DNA of 64,000 nt from Herpetosiphon aurantiacus DSM 785 (GCA_000018565.1 CP000875.1:2061199-2125198); one strand, 5' to 3'. Positions 8,565 through 17,646 are shown, counted from the stretch's first letter. Numbers and translations are program-made. Notes: generated by a model from the sequence alone, not told the origin.

Positions 8565-9533
8565 GTGTTGGTGAAGTATCGGATCACAATTGGTTCTAGC
8601 AGTTTTAGCGCCGATCAAGCCGATTGGTTGGTGAGTTGTGCGAGTTATGGCTCGTTGCGCTCGCCAATCAACCGCTGTAGCCTGGTTTTTGCGAGCAAAA
8701 GCGGCCTGAATGCCAAACTTGGCGATCCTGTGAGCGTTGATTTAGGCGATGCTGACAGCTTGCAACGAGTCTTTACGGGCTGCGTTGCAAGCTGCCAAGC
8801 TAATCTGCACACGATCACGGTCGAGGCTTATAGTAGCGCTCAATTGCTGACCAAGATGCATCTCAACGCGCTCTACGAGCAGCGTTCAGGCGGAGCAATC
8901 GCCAAAGATTTGCTTGGTCGAGCCAAACTCAAGCTTGGCACAGTTGACGATGGCTTGACCTTCAGCAGCTATTTATGTTCAGTCAATCAAAGCCTGTGGC
9001 AACATCTCCACGCTTTGGCGCAACGCTGTGGAGTCGATTGGTATAGCGATGTTGAAGATGCTGTGCATTTCAAAGCCTACGCCGCTAAAACCACCCATCA
9101 AGCACAGTATGCCCAGCAGCTTTTGCAATTTTCAGCCAGCCCAGTTCAAGCAAGCATCGATGGCCTCGAAATTCATGGCACTAGTCCAGCTGGCCAAGGC
9201 CAAAGTGACGAGGCCAGTTCATGGCTAACCAAGAAAGTGGTCAAAGGCAGCGCTGGAAAAAGCTCAGGCAATGTTTGGCGGATTAGCGATGCTACTGCGC
9301 GGAGCCAAGATCAAGCGCGTCAAATTGCCGAGCATCGTTTTCAAGCCTACGCCGCTACCCTGGCTGGCAAAGCCCAAGTGCTGGGGATGGCCGAGCTGGC
9401 TTTGGGCGATGCGATTCAGTTTCAGCAAATGCCTGATGCTAGCCATAATCTGAGCGCCAAAATTCTGAGCGTCAGCCATAAACTCAATCGCTATCAAGGC
9501 TTTGTCAGCGAAATTAGCTGGGAGCAGCGTTAA
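8565..9533 (+). CDS. Baseplate hub protein (phage late control gene D / gp27-like)
   Basis: A 322-residue protein with the layout of the GpD/gp27 hub: an N-terminal half of beta segments (CSLVFASKSGLNAKLGDPVSVDLGD, RVFTGCVASCQANLHTITVEAYSS), a middle SLWQHLHALAQRCGVDWYSDVEDAVHFKA segment typical of the family, and a C-terminal barrel (LGDAIQFQQMPDASHNLSAKILSVSHKLN). In the particle it would form the trimer that joins tube to spike. The GTG start lies 4 nt after the previous stop. The end overlaps the spike gene by 1 nt (TAATG), which indicates translational coupling; hub and spike are adjacent or fused (VgrG) in related machines. Confidence 0.8.
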   Translation: MLVKYRITIGSSSFSADQADWLVSCASYGSLRSPINRCSLVFASKSGLNAKLGDPVSVDLGDADSLQRVFTGCVASCQANLHTITVEAYSSAQLLTKMHLNALYEQRSGGAIAKDLLGRAKLKLGTVDDGLTFSSYLCSVNQSLWQHLHALAQRCGVDWYSDVEDAVHFKAYAAKTTHQAQYAQQLLQFSASPVQASIDGLEIHGTSPAGQGQSDEASSWLTKKVVKGSAGKSSGNVWRISDATARSQDQARQIAEHRFQAYAATLAGKAQVLGMAELALGDAIQFQQMPDASHNLSAKILSVSHKLNRYQGFVSEISWEQR

Positions 9534-10201
9534 TGGAAGAGCTATTGCAGATTATTCAGCGGGTTGCCGAACGCAGCACTCAGCGTATCCATACCAGCGA
9601 GTTGGGGGTTGTAACGGCAGTTTTTTCCCATGCCGACGAGGGCGATAACGATAATTATCAATGCTCGGTGCAATTACGCAATTATAGTTTGCCCGATGGC
9701 AGCCCGTTTGAATTACGCAAAGTGCCAGTTGCCACGCCCTACCTTGGTTTAGCCTGTATTCCCAATGTTGGCGATTTGGTGGTGCTCTCGTTTATTGGCG
9801 GCGATATTAATGCGCCAATCATTATGGGGCGGGTCTATAACGATGAAGATCGTCCGCCGGCCAATAATCCCAAGGAGTTTTTGCTGCAACATAGCATCGC
9901 CGAAGGTGGCAGTTTGCTGCTGGATAGCGAAGGCAAAATTATCTTGACCAGCAAAAATGGCGAGAACACGATTACGCTTGAAGATGAGAAAATCGCCATC
10001 AGCAACGAGAAATTTAGCTTGGTGATTGATCTTGCGGGTGAGAAAATTAGCCTTAGCTCCAACAAAGATCTCAGTTTAATTGCTGAAACTGGCAAACTAA
10101 CCGTCCAAGCCAATGCAATTGAACTTAAATCCGATTCAACCTTGGATCTACAGGCTAGCGGCGCGATTAAGATCAAAGGTAGCACGATCGATTTGAACTA
10201 A
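9533..10201 (+). CDS. Baseplate spike protein (gpV/gp45/VgrG C-terminal-like)
   Basis: A 222-residue protein with an N-terminal OB-fold of the Phage_base_V type (GVVTAVFSHADEGD, VPVATPYLGLACIPNVGDLVVLSFIGGDINAPIIMGRVYN). It is followed from about residue 115 by short repeating beta segments (ILTSKNGENTITLEDEKI, LSLIAETGKLTVQANAIEL, LDLQASGAIKIKGSTIDLN) that form the triple-stranded spike helix of VgrG-like proteins. It should form the trimeric puncturing needle under the hub. The start codon overlaps the hub stop. The next gene encodes the PAAR tip, as expected. Confidence 0.88.
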   Translation: MEELLQIIQRVAERSTQRIHTSELGVVTAVFSHADEGDNDNYQCSVQLRNYSLPDGSPFELRKVPVATPYLGLACIPNVGDLVVLSFIGGDINAPIIMGRVYNDEDRPPANNPKEFLLQHSIAEGGSLLLDSEGKIILTSKNGENTITLEDEKIAISNEKFSLVIDLAGEKISLSSNKDLSLIAETGKLTVQANAIELKSDSTLDLQASGAIKIKGSTIDLN

Positions 10202-10210
10202 GGAGATGGT

Positions 10211-10606
10211 ATGGGCAAGCCAGCTGCCAAAAAAGGCGATCAAGTGACTGGAAGTTGTATGCATACTGTGCAACCGCCAGGTGGGCCGCCGCCGCCACCA
10301 GTTCAAGTGCCGCATCCATTTGTCGGCATGATCAACGATCAACTAAGCAGCGATGTCAAGATTGGCGGGCAGCCTGCGGCGGTGGCTGGCTCGAAGGCAA
10401 TGAATACGCCAGCCCACATCCCAACGCCGCCCAACCTGAGTTTTATCAATTCACCGAACAATCAAGCAACCTTGGAAGGTGGCAGCCAAACCGTCAAAAT
10501 CAATGGCAAGTCAGCGATTCGCGCAGGCGATCAAGCGACGACCTGCGACGAAGCCAAGGTTAAAGGTGTGGTGGTGGCGGTTGGAACTGTCATGATTGGC
10601 GATTAA
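10211..10606 (+). CDS. PAAR-like spike tip protein
   Basis: A 131-residue protein beginning KPAAKKGDQVTGSCMHTV, with later KIGGQPAAVAGSKAM, KINGKSAIRAGDQATTC and VVVAVGTVMIGD motifs. These are the repeats of PAAR/DUF4150-like proteins that cap the spike and bind a metal ion at the point. A Pro-rich loop (PPGGPPPPPVQVPHP) lies after the first repeat. AAGGAG precedes ATG 10211. No toxin domain is fused, so effectors would have to load elsewhere. Confidence 0.88.
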   Translation: MGKPAAKKGDQVTGSCMHTVQPPGGPPPPPVQVPHPFVGMINDQLSSDVKIGGQPAAVAGSKAMNTPAHIPTPPNLSFINSPNNQATLEGGSQTVKINGKSAIRAGDQATTCDEAKVKGVVVAVGTVMIGD

Positions 10607-10618
10607 GCGAGGTGTGCA

Positions 10619-11062
10619 ATGGCCGAATCTCTTGAAACTGATTTACAACTAACCTGGCGCAGCCTTGGTATGCAATCGTCTGATCGAATTGCAGTTGATT
10701 TGATGGCTGAGCGCAGCGATTTGGCCTTGGTTAGCGGTCGGGCTAATTTGGCGCAGGCAATTGTTAATCGGCTCTTGACCCGCCAAGGCGAATTGAGCTT
10801 GCTTGGGCATCCCGATTATGGCTCACGCTTGTATTTGCTGGTTGGCGAGCCACAAAGCCGCCGCACTCATCTGCGGGCTGAGTTTTATGTGCGCGAAAGT
10901 TTGGGCTTCGAACGCCGCATTAGTGAGGTTGTTTCGGTCACAATCGCGCCAATTATGCCGCGCTCGGATCAACGCTCAACCCTCGAATTGCAGGTCGTGG
11001 TGCGGCCAATCGATCAATCGGAGCCGTTGGTGGTGAATATAGCAGTAGCCTTGGAGGGCTAG
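10619..11062 (+). CDS. Baseplate wedge protein, gp25/gpW-like
   Basis: A 147-residue protein matching the gp25/GpW lysozyme-like wedge family. The LAQAIVNRLLTRQGELSLLGHPDYGSRL segment is the family core (helix, then RxGE.......YGS.L), followed by helices and two strands (RISEVVSVTIAPI, STLELQVVVRPI). It links the sheath ring to the baseplate wedges and starts sheath polymerisation. Its place between PAAR and the J-like protein is the same as in P2-like phages and eCIS loci. Confidence 0.85.
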   Translation: MAESLETDLQLTWRSLGMQSSDRIAVDLMAERSDLALVSGRANLAQAIVNRLLTRQGELSLLGHPDYGSRLYLLVGEPQSRRTHLRAEFYVRESLGFERRISEVVSVTIAPIMPRSDQRSTLELQVVVRPIDQSEPLVVNIAVALEG

Positions 11063-11063
11063 C

Positions 11064-13133
11064 GTGACGATTCATAAAAAACAATTTAATGATATTTATG
11101 CCAGCATGGTTGCCGATTCGCGCCAGCGCTTGCCACGGCTCTCCGATTTTGAAGAAGGCAGCGTAGTTCGTTCGCTGTTTGAATCGTTTGCCTATGAGCT
11201 AGCCGTGCTGTATGAGCAGATGGATCTGGTTTATCAGGCTGGCTTTATCGATACCGCTGAGGGGGCACAACTTGATCGGGTGGTGGCGATTTTAGGCATC
11301 AAGCGCAACGAGCCAGATTTTGCAACAGGTAGTGTTACCTTTCAACGCGATAGCACCAGCGAAGAAACCTTGATTCCAATTGGCACGCTGATTACCACCA
11401 AGGAAGATCCCAAACAAACGCCCTCCAAAAAGGCCTATATCACAACTGAAGAGGGGCGAATTGCCCCAGGTACAGCCACGGTTGAGGTGCATGTACGGGC
11501 CGAAGAGCGCGGCAAACACATGACTACCGCTGAGCAAACGGTGATCGTGATGCCCCGCCCATTGCCTGGCATCAAATCGGTGACCAATCCTAAAGCAATT
11601 GGCTTTCGTGGGCGTGAGCGCGAAACCGATCAAGAATTGCGTGAGCGTGCCAAACAAACCTTGCTGGCTTCAGGCCGCGCCTCAAGTTTATCGATTGAAA
11701 ATGCCTTGTTGAGTTTGCCCGAAGTCCGCGAAGTGCGGATTCACGAAGATTTTCATAATAATCCTGAAGGCCGCCCAGGCTCGATCGAAGTCTTTGTTGA
11801 TGGCATGAACGAGCATAACGAGCGCCAATTGCGTCAACGTTTGGATGAGGTGCGGGCCGCCGGGATTTATGTGGTGCTTAAGCCAGCAGCACCGATTAAT
11901 GTTGATGCAGTGATTCATATTGCAGCGAACGAGCAGATTGCGAATGCTGAAAAAGGCCTGCTTGAAACCCAAGTGCGCGAAGCAGTTGAGGCCTACTTTG
12001 GCCGTTTGGGTATGGGCCAGCCCTTGCTTTTCTCGCAAATTACCAGCGAAATTTTGCAAGTCAAAGGCGTAAACGATCTGATTAATTTGGAATTGCAGCT
12101 TTATCGTGAGGCCGAAAGCAAAGCCCAAGGCCTTGTGCAGTTGACTCGTAGCACTAATTTGAGCCAAACCTTATTGATCGAGTTGCCATGTGAATTGCGC
12201 ACGCTAGATAATCAACGCTTTTTGGCAACCAATCCTGCAAGTTTTGCTCCCAACCAAGCGATGATTGAGCTTCAAGTGCAGGCGATGTTGGCTGGACGCA
12301 GCGGCGAACTAGCAACCAGTGCCGCCTTGTGGGAAGAATTGGTGATCAACCAAACTAAATTGACGATTAGCAATCCCCAGCCAATTTTATTGCAACGCAC
12401 CAAACACACGCCCCAAGATAAGCGTTTGGAAAGCGCCATTTCCGAGCTTTTCAACGCTGCTAGCATTCGAGTAGCGGCTGAGCCAAAGGATTTGCCAATT
12501 TTAATCTTTATTAAATTAGTTGAGCCAGGCTTGGAGCGCGACGAGAAACGTCGCAAAATCGAAGGCGCAATTCAAGAATATATTGCTGGTTTGACGCTTG
12601 GCTCAGCCATCCAAGCTAGCGAAATCGAGAAGAAAATTCGGCTCTATCATCGCAAAGATTTTAGCTTGCGCATGTTGGCAAAGCCCTTTCAAAGCAACGA
12701 ACGCCCCGAAGATAGTGCGATTCAGGTCAGTATTATTGAACGGCCTGTGTTGGCTAACCTGCTGATCTATAGCGAGCGCGTCGAATTAACTGGCAAACTT
12801 GAGTTGACGGTTGCGCCCACGACCAGCGATAGCCAACGCCGCCAAATTTGCTATGAAGTGCGACGGGCAATTATGGCCTATCTCGATGATTTGGCTCCAG
12901 AGCAGGATTTAGAGCTAGCCCAAATCGAAGCGCTTGCCAAAGCCCAGCTTCAAGTATTGCAAGTTGCTTTCAACCCTAAACACTGCCAGCTCTACAATGT
13001 CTCGACCAATCCAGTTGGTGTGCTGGCTGAGCGCAATAACGGCAAAGTCGTCAAAATCGCCAGCTTCGAGAAGGTTTTTCTTGCCAGCGATAGTGCCAGC
13101 GATCCGGCGCTGCGCTTTGTGATACAGGCTTAA
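11064..13133 (+). CDS. Baseplate J-like protein
   Basis: A 689-residue wedge protein. The N-terminus (DFEEGSVVRSLFESFAYELAVLYEQM....FIDTAEGAQLDRVVAILGIKR) is the characteristic start of phage Mu gp47/P2 GpJ-type proteins. It continues with the RETDQELRERAKQTL and RASSLSIENALLSLPEVREVRI segments of the same family. From about residue 370 there is a further half with repeated INVD/TISN-like beta segments, making it roughly twice the length of P2 J and nearer Afp11-type proteins. The GTG start at 11064 has GGAGG inside the end of the preceding gene and lies 1 nt after its stop. Confidence 0.85.
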   Translation: MTIHKKQFNDIYASMVADSRQRLPRLSDFEEGSVVRSLFESFAYELAVLYEQMDLVYQAGFIDTAEGAQLDRVVAILGIKRNEPDFATGSVTFQRDSTSEETLIPIGTLITTKEDPKQTPSKKAYITTEEGRIAPGTATVEVHVRAEERGKHMTTAEQTVIVMPRPLPGIKSVTNPKAIGFRGRERETDQELRERAKQTLLASGRASSLSIENALLSLPEVREVRIHEDFHNNPEGRPGSIEVFVDGMNEHNERQLRQRLDEVRAAGIYVVLKPAAPINVDAVIHIAANEQIANAEKGLLETQVREAVEAYFGRLGMGQPLLFSQITSEILQVKGVNDLINLELQLYREAESKAQGLVQLTRSTNLSQTLLIELPCELRTLDNQRFLATNPASFAPNQAMIELQVQAMLAGRSGELATSAALWEELVINQTKLTISNPQPILLQRTKHTPQDKRLESAISELFNAASIRVAAEPKDLPILIFIKLVEPGLERDEKRRKIEGAIQEYIAGLTLGSAIQASEIEKKIRLYHRKDFSLRMLAKPFQSNERPEDSAIQVSIIERPVLANLLIYSERVELTGKLELTVAPTTSDSQRRQICYEVRRAIMAYLDDLAPEQDLELAQIEALAKAQLQVLQVAFNPKHCQLYNVSTNPVGVLAERNNGKVVKIASFEKVFLASDSASDPALRFVIQA

Positions 13134-13135
13134 TT

Positions 13136-15217
13136 ATGCAACGATTAACTGGCAAAACGATCGCCCTATTGCAACGCTTGGCTCATTTTTATGCCCCAGC
13201 CGAGGCGGGTGAGTTGCTGTTGCTGTTCGCCGAGATGTTTGGGCGCAGGCTTGAACGAGCTGAGCTTGATCTATACCATGTGCTGCGTTCGCATCATGTC
13301 GAGACGGCGACCAACCAAGGTTCACAGGGCTATATTGCGCCAATCGAGCAGCGCGGCGATCTCGATAAGATTTTTGCGCTCTACCTTGAGGCTTTGGGTG
13401 GTACATCGCAGCTGATCAAAATGAACCCCCGTTTTACCCAGCGTTCATTTGATGCCTACCGTTTGAGCCAAATAATTCTGACTGAACAAAGCCCACTCCC
13501 AGCCTATCTCGATCAACTGATTGATCCAACGACCTGGAAATTACTGCGGCGCTATACCGTGGACTATGCCTATGTTTTGGGGTCTGAGGTTCAGGCGGGC
13601 TTAGTTTTAGAATTATTGGTGCAGCGCACGCCGATCAGCGCGATCATTGCCCAACAAATTGCCGAACGCAGCCCACAGGAATATCAGCAGATTCAACGCT
13701 ATAACGGGGCCAGCAGCATTAGCCGCGAATTGGCCTTGGCAGTTGCCCGAGCCTTGAATCAAGCGATTTTGGCTGATACCCAATTTTTTACGCGCCATTA
13801 TGCTGTGCTGAGCAATTTGAGCTTGCCCGCCCATGCTTGGAGCCTGATTTATAGCTTGTATCGTGAGTTCTTGCGGCCAATCTATGAACAGGAGCCGAAT
13901 CCTGATCGGCGCAGCCAACTGCTGAATGTGCTTGATCAAAGTGAATCGAGCCCCAACCCCTTGAGCGATGATGTAGCACGTTTGAATCGAATGATTGTTG
14001 ATGCAGCGTTGGGCTATGATGCGCGGTTGCGGCCTTGGGGCTTGAGCGTGCGGCGAATTTCGAGCCTGCAAGAGGTGCGCCAAGCCTTAATGATGTTGCT
14101 CAATCAATTGCTTGATGACCCACATTTAGTCAATGCTGAGCGCTTTCCCGATTTGGCTGAAGATTTACCCATATTGCAAACCACCTATGCTGATGATCTG
14201 ATTCGTTTGAATCGTTATGCCTTGGAAACGACCTGGGATTATGCGCTTGAGCCAAGCCATGCCCCCTATCGTGAGCGCTTGCAAGGCCTGATTGCCGTAC
14301 TCAAGCGCGGAGCCTCGACTCGCCAAGGCATTTTGGATATTGTGGCGGCCAATTTAGGCATTGTTGGCAATGATCCAGCGGTGGCGGCAGCCAAAGCCCT
14401 GATTGATATTGAAGAATTTCTGCCCAAACGAGCGCTCTTTTTTGCCGATAATCTCAAGTTCTACCAAGAATTTGAAGTCGATAACATCAATCGTAGCCCT
14501 GAAACACCGCATATTTGGATTACGATGCTGAATGGGCCGTTTCGCGAGCTGACCAATATTGAGCTGATCGATATCAAAAGTGGCCAGCGGGTGCGCTTTC
14601 CTGGGCGTTTGCAAATTGGCGATCGTTTGACCTTGGAAGGTAAGCAAGTGCTGCGCAATGGGATCGTGCCGCCCGAAGGCTTGATCGGTACGATTCCTCA
14701 ATTAAAACCTGGCGTGGCCCGTTGGCGCTTGAATGCCGACATTATTGGGGCTGATGGCAAGGTTTATCCAGCTGGAGCTTTTGATAAACAAGCTTTTGAT
14801 CAAACCCTCTTTGTGCCCGATGAGCCAATTGTGCGGGTCGAAGTTTCGTCGTATGCCCTGACCTATGGCGTGTTCACAGTCACAATTCCTTGGCATATTG
14901 CGGGTTTTACCGATAAATTTGATGAAGGTGGCGATCACCCACGTCAGCAAATTCTGAATTTGGTTAATCGCGTGAAGGCGGCGGGTGTGCAAGCCTTGGT
15001 CGCCTATAAACAAGTCTTCCAAGAAGATCACGACCAACTTGATCGGCTTGATTTACGAATGCAAGGCCGTTTGCTCAATCAACAACACGACGTGAGCGAT
15101 AGCTTTGACCTTGAGAGTCAGCAACGTAGCAATGAGCAGCATGATGTCAGCGATAGCTTAGTGCTAGCAGGCCAATTTGATTACACCCGATTTGATAGCC
15201 TCAATACATTTGCATAG
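13136..15217 (+). CDS. Baseplate/tail protein, GpI- or Afp12-like
   Basis: A 693-residue protein that starts 2 nt after the J-like gene, the usual order J then I. The N-terminal 500 residues are helical, with blocks such as TRQGILDIVAANLGIVGNDP near the middle that resemble the I-family motif following DxxP-type wedge domains. The C-terminal third is beta-rich. The last 50 residues contain two copies of an HDVSDS motif (QQHDVSDSFDL, EQHDVSDSLVL), a small tandem duplication that may be a docking site for the fibre. I do not recognise a specific family across the full length; the call is by synteny and weak pattern. Confidence 0.65.
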   Translation: MQRLTGKTIALLQRLAHFYAPAEAGELLLLFAEMFGRRLERAELDLYHVLRSHHVETATNQGSQGYIAPIEQRGDLDKIFALYLEALGGTSQLIKMNPRFTQRSFDAYRLSQIILTEQSPLPAYLDQLIDPTTWKLLRRYTVDYAYVLGSEVQAGLVLELLVQRTPISAIIAQQIAERSPQEYQQIQRYNGASSISRELALAVARALNQAILADTQFFTRHYAVLSNLSLPAHAWSLIYSLYREFLRPIYEQEPNPDRRSQLLNVLDQSESSPNPLSDDVARLNRMIVDAALGYDARLRPWGLSVRRISSLQEVRQALMMLLNQLLDDPHLVNAERFPDLAEDLPILQTTYADDLIRLNRYALETTWDYALEPSHAPYRERLQGLIAVLKRGASTRQGILDIVAANLGIVGNDPAVAAAKALIDIEEFLPKRALFFADNLKFYQEFEVDNINRSPETPHIWITMLNGPFRELTNIELIDIKSGQRVRFPGRLQIGDRLTLEGKQVLRNGIVPPEGLIGTIPQLKPGVARWRLNADIIGADGKVYPAGAFDKQAFDQTLFVPDEPIVRVEVSSYALTYGVFTVTIPWHIAGFTDKFDEGGDHPRQQILNLVNRVKAAGVQALVAYKQVFQEDHDQLDRLDLRMQGRLLNQQHDVSDSFDLESQQRSNEQHDVSDSLVLAGQFDYTRFDSLNTFA

Positions 15218-15229
15218 AAGGATGAGTGT

Positions 15230-15703
15230 ATGTTCAGGAGTGAGCATTTGCATATTGCCGGACGCTTGACGATTCAGCAATTCACCAGCGCTGGTGAGTT
15301 GGTCGAGCAAATTAGCGCCCACAACGATATTACCGTGGCTGGCCGCACGCTGGTAGCGCGGTTGTTCAATCACGAAAAGCAAGGCGACGTGATTCAGCGG
15401 GTTTCGACGATTCAGCTTGGTGGATCAAAAGCCGCCTTCAATCCGTCCCATACTGCTCTGGTGCAGCCAATTGGCACAACCAAAATTGCCCGCATTGAAC
15501 AACTTGACGTAACCGATAGCAGCAACAAGCCGCGAATTATGCTGCGGCTCACTGGTGAGTTGGGCGAGCGCGATTGTAACGGCGAGTTGCGTGAAGCTGG
15601 CTTATTTACCGAAGATGGCGTGATGTACAACCGCGTGATTTTCGACACGATCACCAAATCCGAGCAATTCAAATTGACATTAATTTGGGAAATTACCTTT
15701 TAG
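15230..15703 (+). CDS. Tail-fibre attachment (collar/adaptor-like) protein
   Basis: A 157-residue protein whose pattern (NDITVAGRTLVARLFNHE, VSTIQLGGSKAAFNPSHTALVQPIG, GELREAGLFTEDGVMYNRVIFDTITK, LTLIWEITF) resembles the N-terminal domain of many phage tail fibres. In those the NxxVxxGR..LA..L block is followed by a G(T/S)G/GG....P..TAL motif and ends in an EAGLF...G.L..R..F strand pair. Here the domain stands alone directly before the fibre gene, so it probably joins fibre to baseplate. GAAGGATGAG precedes ATG 15230. Confidence 0.6.
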   Translation: MFRSEHLHIAGRLTIQQFTSAGELVEQISAHNDITVAGRTLVARLFNHEKQGDVIQRVSTIQLGGSKAAFNPSHTALVQPIGTTKIARIEQLDVTDSSNKPRIMLRLTGELGERDCNGELREAGLFTEDGVMYNRVIFDTITKSEQFKLTLIWEITF

Positions 15704-15718
15704 CGGGAGTCAGCAGCA

Positions 15719-16903
15719 ATGGCCTATAATCATCAAGATAAACAAAGTGGGCAGCTTATTCGTGCCGCTGACTGGAACGAAATGAGCCGCGAAGTTGCGC
15801 GTTTGGATGAGGCGAAAGTTAACCGAGCTGGCGGTGATACGATTAAAGGGCCGCTCAACGTAACTGCTGGAGCCGATGCAGCTCAAGCTTCGCTCAAAGT
15901 TTCGGCGACCACCAATGGCCCGAAGGCTCCGTTGGCTGAATTTCGCCATAGCAACCAAACCCAAGGCGTGAGCATTGGTTATGCAAGCATTTTGGCCACT
16001 GGCTCGAACCCCAACCAACCGCTAGCGATTGCCGCGCGTGGTACCGACCCCCTGACGTTGAATGCCGAAAGTGGCGGCAACGTGGGGATTGGCACGACCA
16101 ACCCGCAGAATAAATTACAAGTTGAAGGCAACCTGCACCTGAATGGCAATAGCCTGTATTTGCGCAAAGGCCCAGCTGATCAATTTCATCTGGTACGTTG
16201 GCAAGAAACGTCTGATCGGGTGGAGATTGGTGGTTTCAGTGGGGTAACGCTTGGACATACCAGAGATGGCGCAAATGTGATCAAACCAGTTTTGCAGGTT
16301 CGGTCTGATCAACAGGTTGAAGTCAGTGGCAGCTTAACTGTTCAACTTGACGCAGCAACCCGCAATGTGCCAATTTTGCAAGTTCGTCGTTCGGCTGCCG
16401 CCCGTGAAGATGGTAAATTTGTCTTCTTAGAATTGTTTCAAGAATATGCGGCAGCGCTAGGCGAGGTATATCCAAGTATTCGCTTTCATCATGGCAATCG
16501 CTATTGGCGACGGATTGAGGGCCGTAGTGATGGCTTCCATTTCAAAGATGGTGATATTAATAGCGATGGTTTGACCGGACTTGTGGCTAGTAGTCTGCGT
16601 TTTGGTGATGGTACGACCCAAAGCACGGCGGTACGGGTACAAGGTGGCTATGTTGATATTGGCGCTTTTCGCGGTAATAATCAAGTAAGCCAAGTTCGTC
16701 GAGCCATTAGTTATGCAGGATTTACCGAAGCTCCTTCGGTTATTGTAAGTATTGTGGCGATTGATTCAGAGCGTGGCAATAACTTACGTTTTCATGGCTT
16801 TGCTGAATCGGTGACCCGTACAGGTTGTACGATTGTCGCTCAGACATGGGCTGATACCATTATCTATGGTTCGTGGGTTTCTTGGATTGCGATTGGGCGT
16901 TAG
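15719..16903 (+). CDS. Receptor-binding tail fibre with C-terminal H-type lectin domain
   Basis: A 394-residue fibre. Residues 1-60 form a short helical adaptor. About 60-150 hold the trimeric-fibre motif (GNVGIGTTNPQNKLQVEGN), and a central beta-rich shaft follows. The last 75 residues (GYVDIGAF..., FTEAPSVIVSIVAIDSE, ESVTRTGCTIVAQTWADT, WVSWIAIGR) match the H-type lectin pattern of snail agglutinin and discoidin C-terminal domains, whose trimers bind GalNAc-like sugars. The fibre would target the particle to glycans on a cell surface. No collagen-like or peptidase domain is seen. It sits in the usual fibre position at the end of the baseplate block. Confidence 0.8.
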   Translation: MAYNHQDKQSGQLIRAADWNEMSREVARLDEAKVNRAGGDTIKGPLNVTAGADAAQASLKVSATTNGPKAPLAEFRHSNQTQGVSIGYASILATGSNPNQPLAIAARGTDPLTLNAESGGNVGIGTTNPQNKLQVEGNLHLNGNSLYLRKGPADQFHLVRWQETSDRVEIGGFSGVTLGHTRDGANVIKPVLQVRSDQQVEVSGSLTVQLDAATRNVPILQVRRSAAAREDGKFVFLELFQEYAAALGEVYPSIRFHHGNRYWRRIEGRSDGFHFKDGDINSDGLTGLVASSLRFGDGTTQSTAVRVQGGYVDIGAFRGNNQVSQVRRAISYAGFTEAPSVIVSIVAIDSERGNNLRFHGFAESVTRTGCTIVAQTWADTIIYGSWVSWIAIGR

Positions 16904-16912
16904 GAGTTAATC

Positions 16913-17104
16913 ATGCGTCAACAACTTGAACAACGTTTAGCGACATTGAAGGAAGAATTTCAGGCTGGCCAAACCATGCTGGCTGAGCTTGAAACCAAGC
17001 GCGAAAATCTGAATGCTACTTTACTGCGGATTAGTGGGGCGATTCAGGTATTAGAGGAAGAATTGGCACGTGAGGCAGACCAATTGGCAATCGAGGCGGC
17101 ATGA
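16913..17104 (+). CDS. Small coiled-coil protein of the tail operon
   Basis: A 63-residue protein that is one continuous predicted coiled coil (LEQRLATLKEEFQAGQTMLA, LETKRENLNATLLRISGAIQ, VLEEELAREADQLAI). It has no signal peptide and no known domain. GGAGTTAATC lies before ATG 16913. Its stop overlaps the next start (ATGA at 17101-17104), so the two are translationally coupled. Small coiled-coil proteins of this type occur next to fibre genes in some phage and eCIS loci as chaperones or trimerisation factors; the role here is not known. Confidence 0.7.
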   Translation: MRQQLEQRLATLKEEFQAGQTMLAELETKRENLNATLLRISGAIQVLEEELAREADQLAIEAA

Positions 17105-17646
17105 TTCAGCAACTGCTCGAATCGGTTGGGGCGTTGTTGCACTACCATTTGTTCGATAACGATCCCGCTGCCAAAGCTCAAGTGCTGATTGGCATACCAG
17201 CCACCAATCCGCCAGCCAAATTGCCAAGTGTGGCGATTTATAGCACGCCGACCAGTTTTGGCATGAAACAGCAGGATGATCAGGCTTGGCGTGAATTTAG
17301 TCAGAGCTGCACCATCGCGATTTATACCAAAGAACCAGCGCAGGCTGAACGTTGGCTCTCGTTGAGCATTGGCGCGGTATTGCTCAGCCAAACTGAGCTT
17401 TTGCACCATTATAATCAGCAAAATCCTGTGCGCTATCGAAGTAGCGTAGTCGAATCGCTGCATCAAATTTATTCAATTCAACTGCTTGGAGCTGAGCCAC
17501 AAGCGGCCAGCGATTGCTATCAATGGCAGATTCAATTGCTGGTTCATGGCCAATTTCAGGCCAAGTTACGCCAGCCAGTTGAGGCCGACTATATTCGCGA
17601 GGTGCTGCTGCAACTTAATTCAAGTGATCCCAGCCTGCCCGAATAA
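17101..17646 (+). CDS. Tail terminator-like protein (Pvc16/DUF4255-like)
   Basis: A 181-residue protein closing the operon. Its layout (N-terminal helix, VAIYSTPTSFG strand, REFSQSCTIAIYT and SSVVESLHQIYSIQLLG strands, IQLLVHGQFQAK) resembles the small alpha/beta terminator proteins that cap the distal end of tube and sheath in contractile machines (Afp16/Pvc16, DUF4255). In eCIS loci this protein is indispensable and often the last structural gene. The assignment is from size, fold pattern and context. It overlaps the coiled-coil gene by 4 nt, and a 20-bp hairpin follows 15 nt after its stop. Confidence 0.55.
   Translation: MIQQLLESVGALLHYHLFDNDPAAKAQVLIGIPATNPPAKLPSVAIYSTPTSFGMKQQDDQAWREFSQSCTIAIYTKEPAQAERWLSLSIGAVLLSQTELLHHYNQQNPVRYRSSVVESLHQIYSIQLLGAEPQAASDCYQWQIQLLVHGQFQAKLRQPVEADYIREVLLQLNSSDPSLPE

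Noticed and set aside
915-17646. Type VI secretion system
   Set aside because: No TssB/TssC pair, ClpV, or TssJLM membrane complex; the gene order is phage/eCIS-like with fibre and J/I-type baseplate genes.
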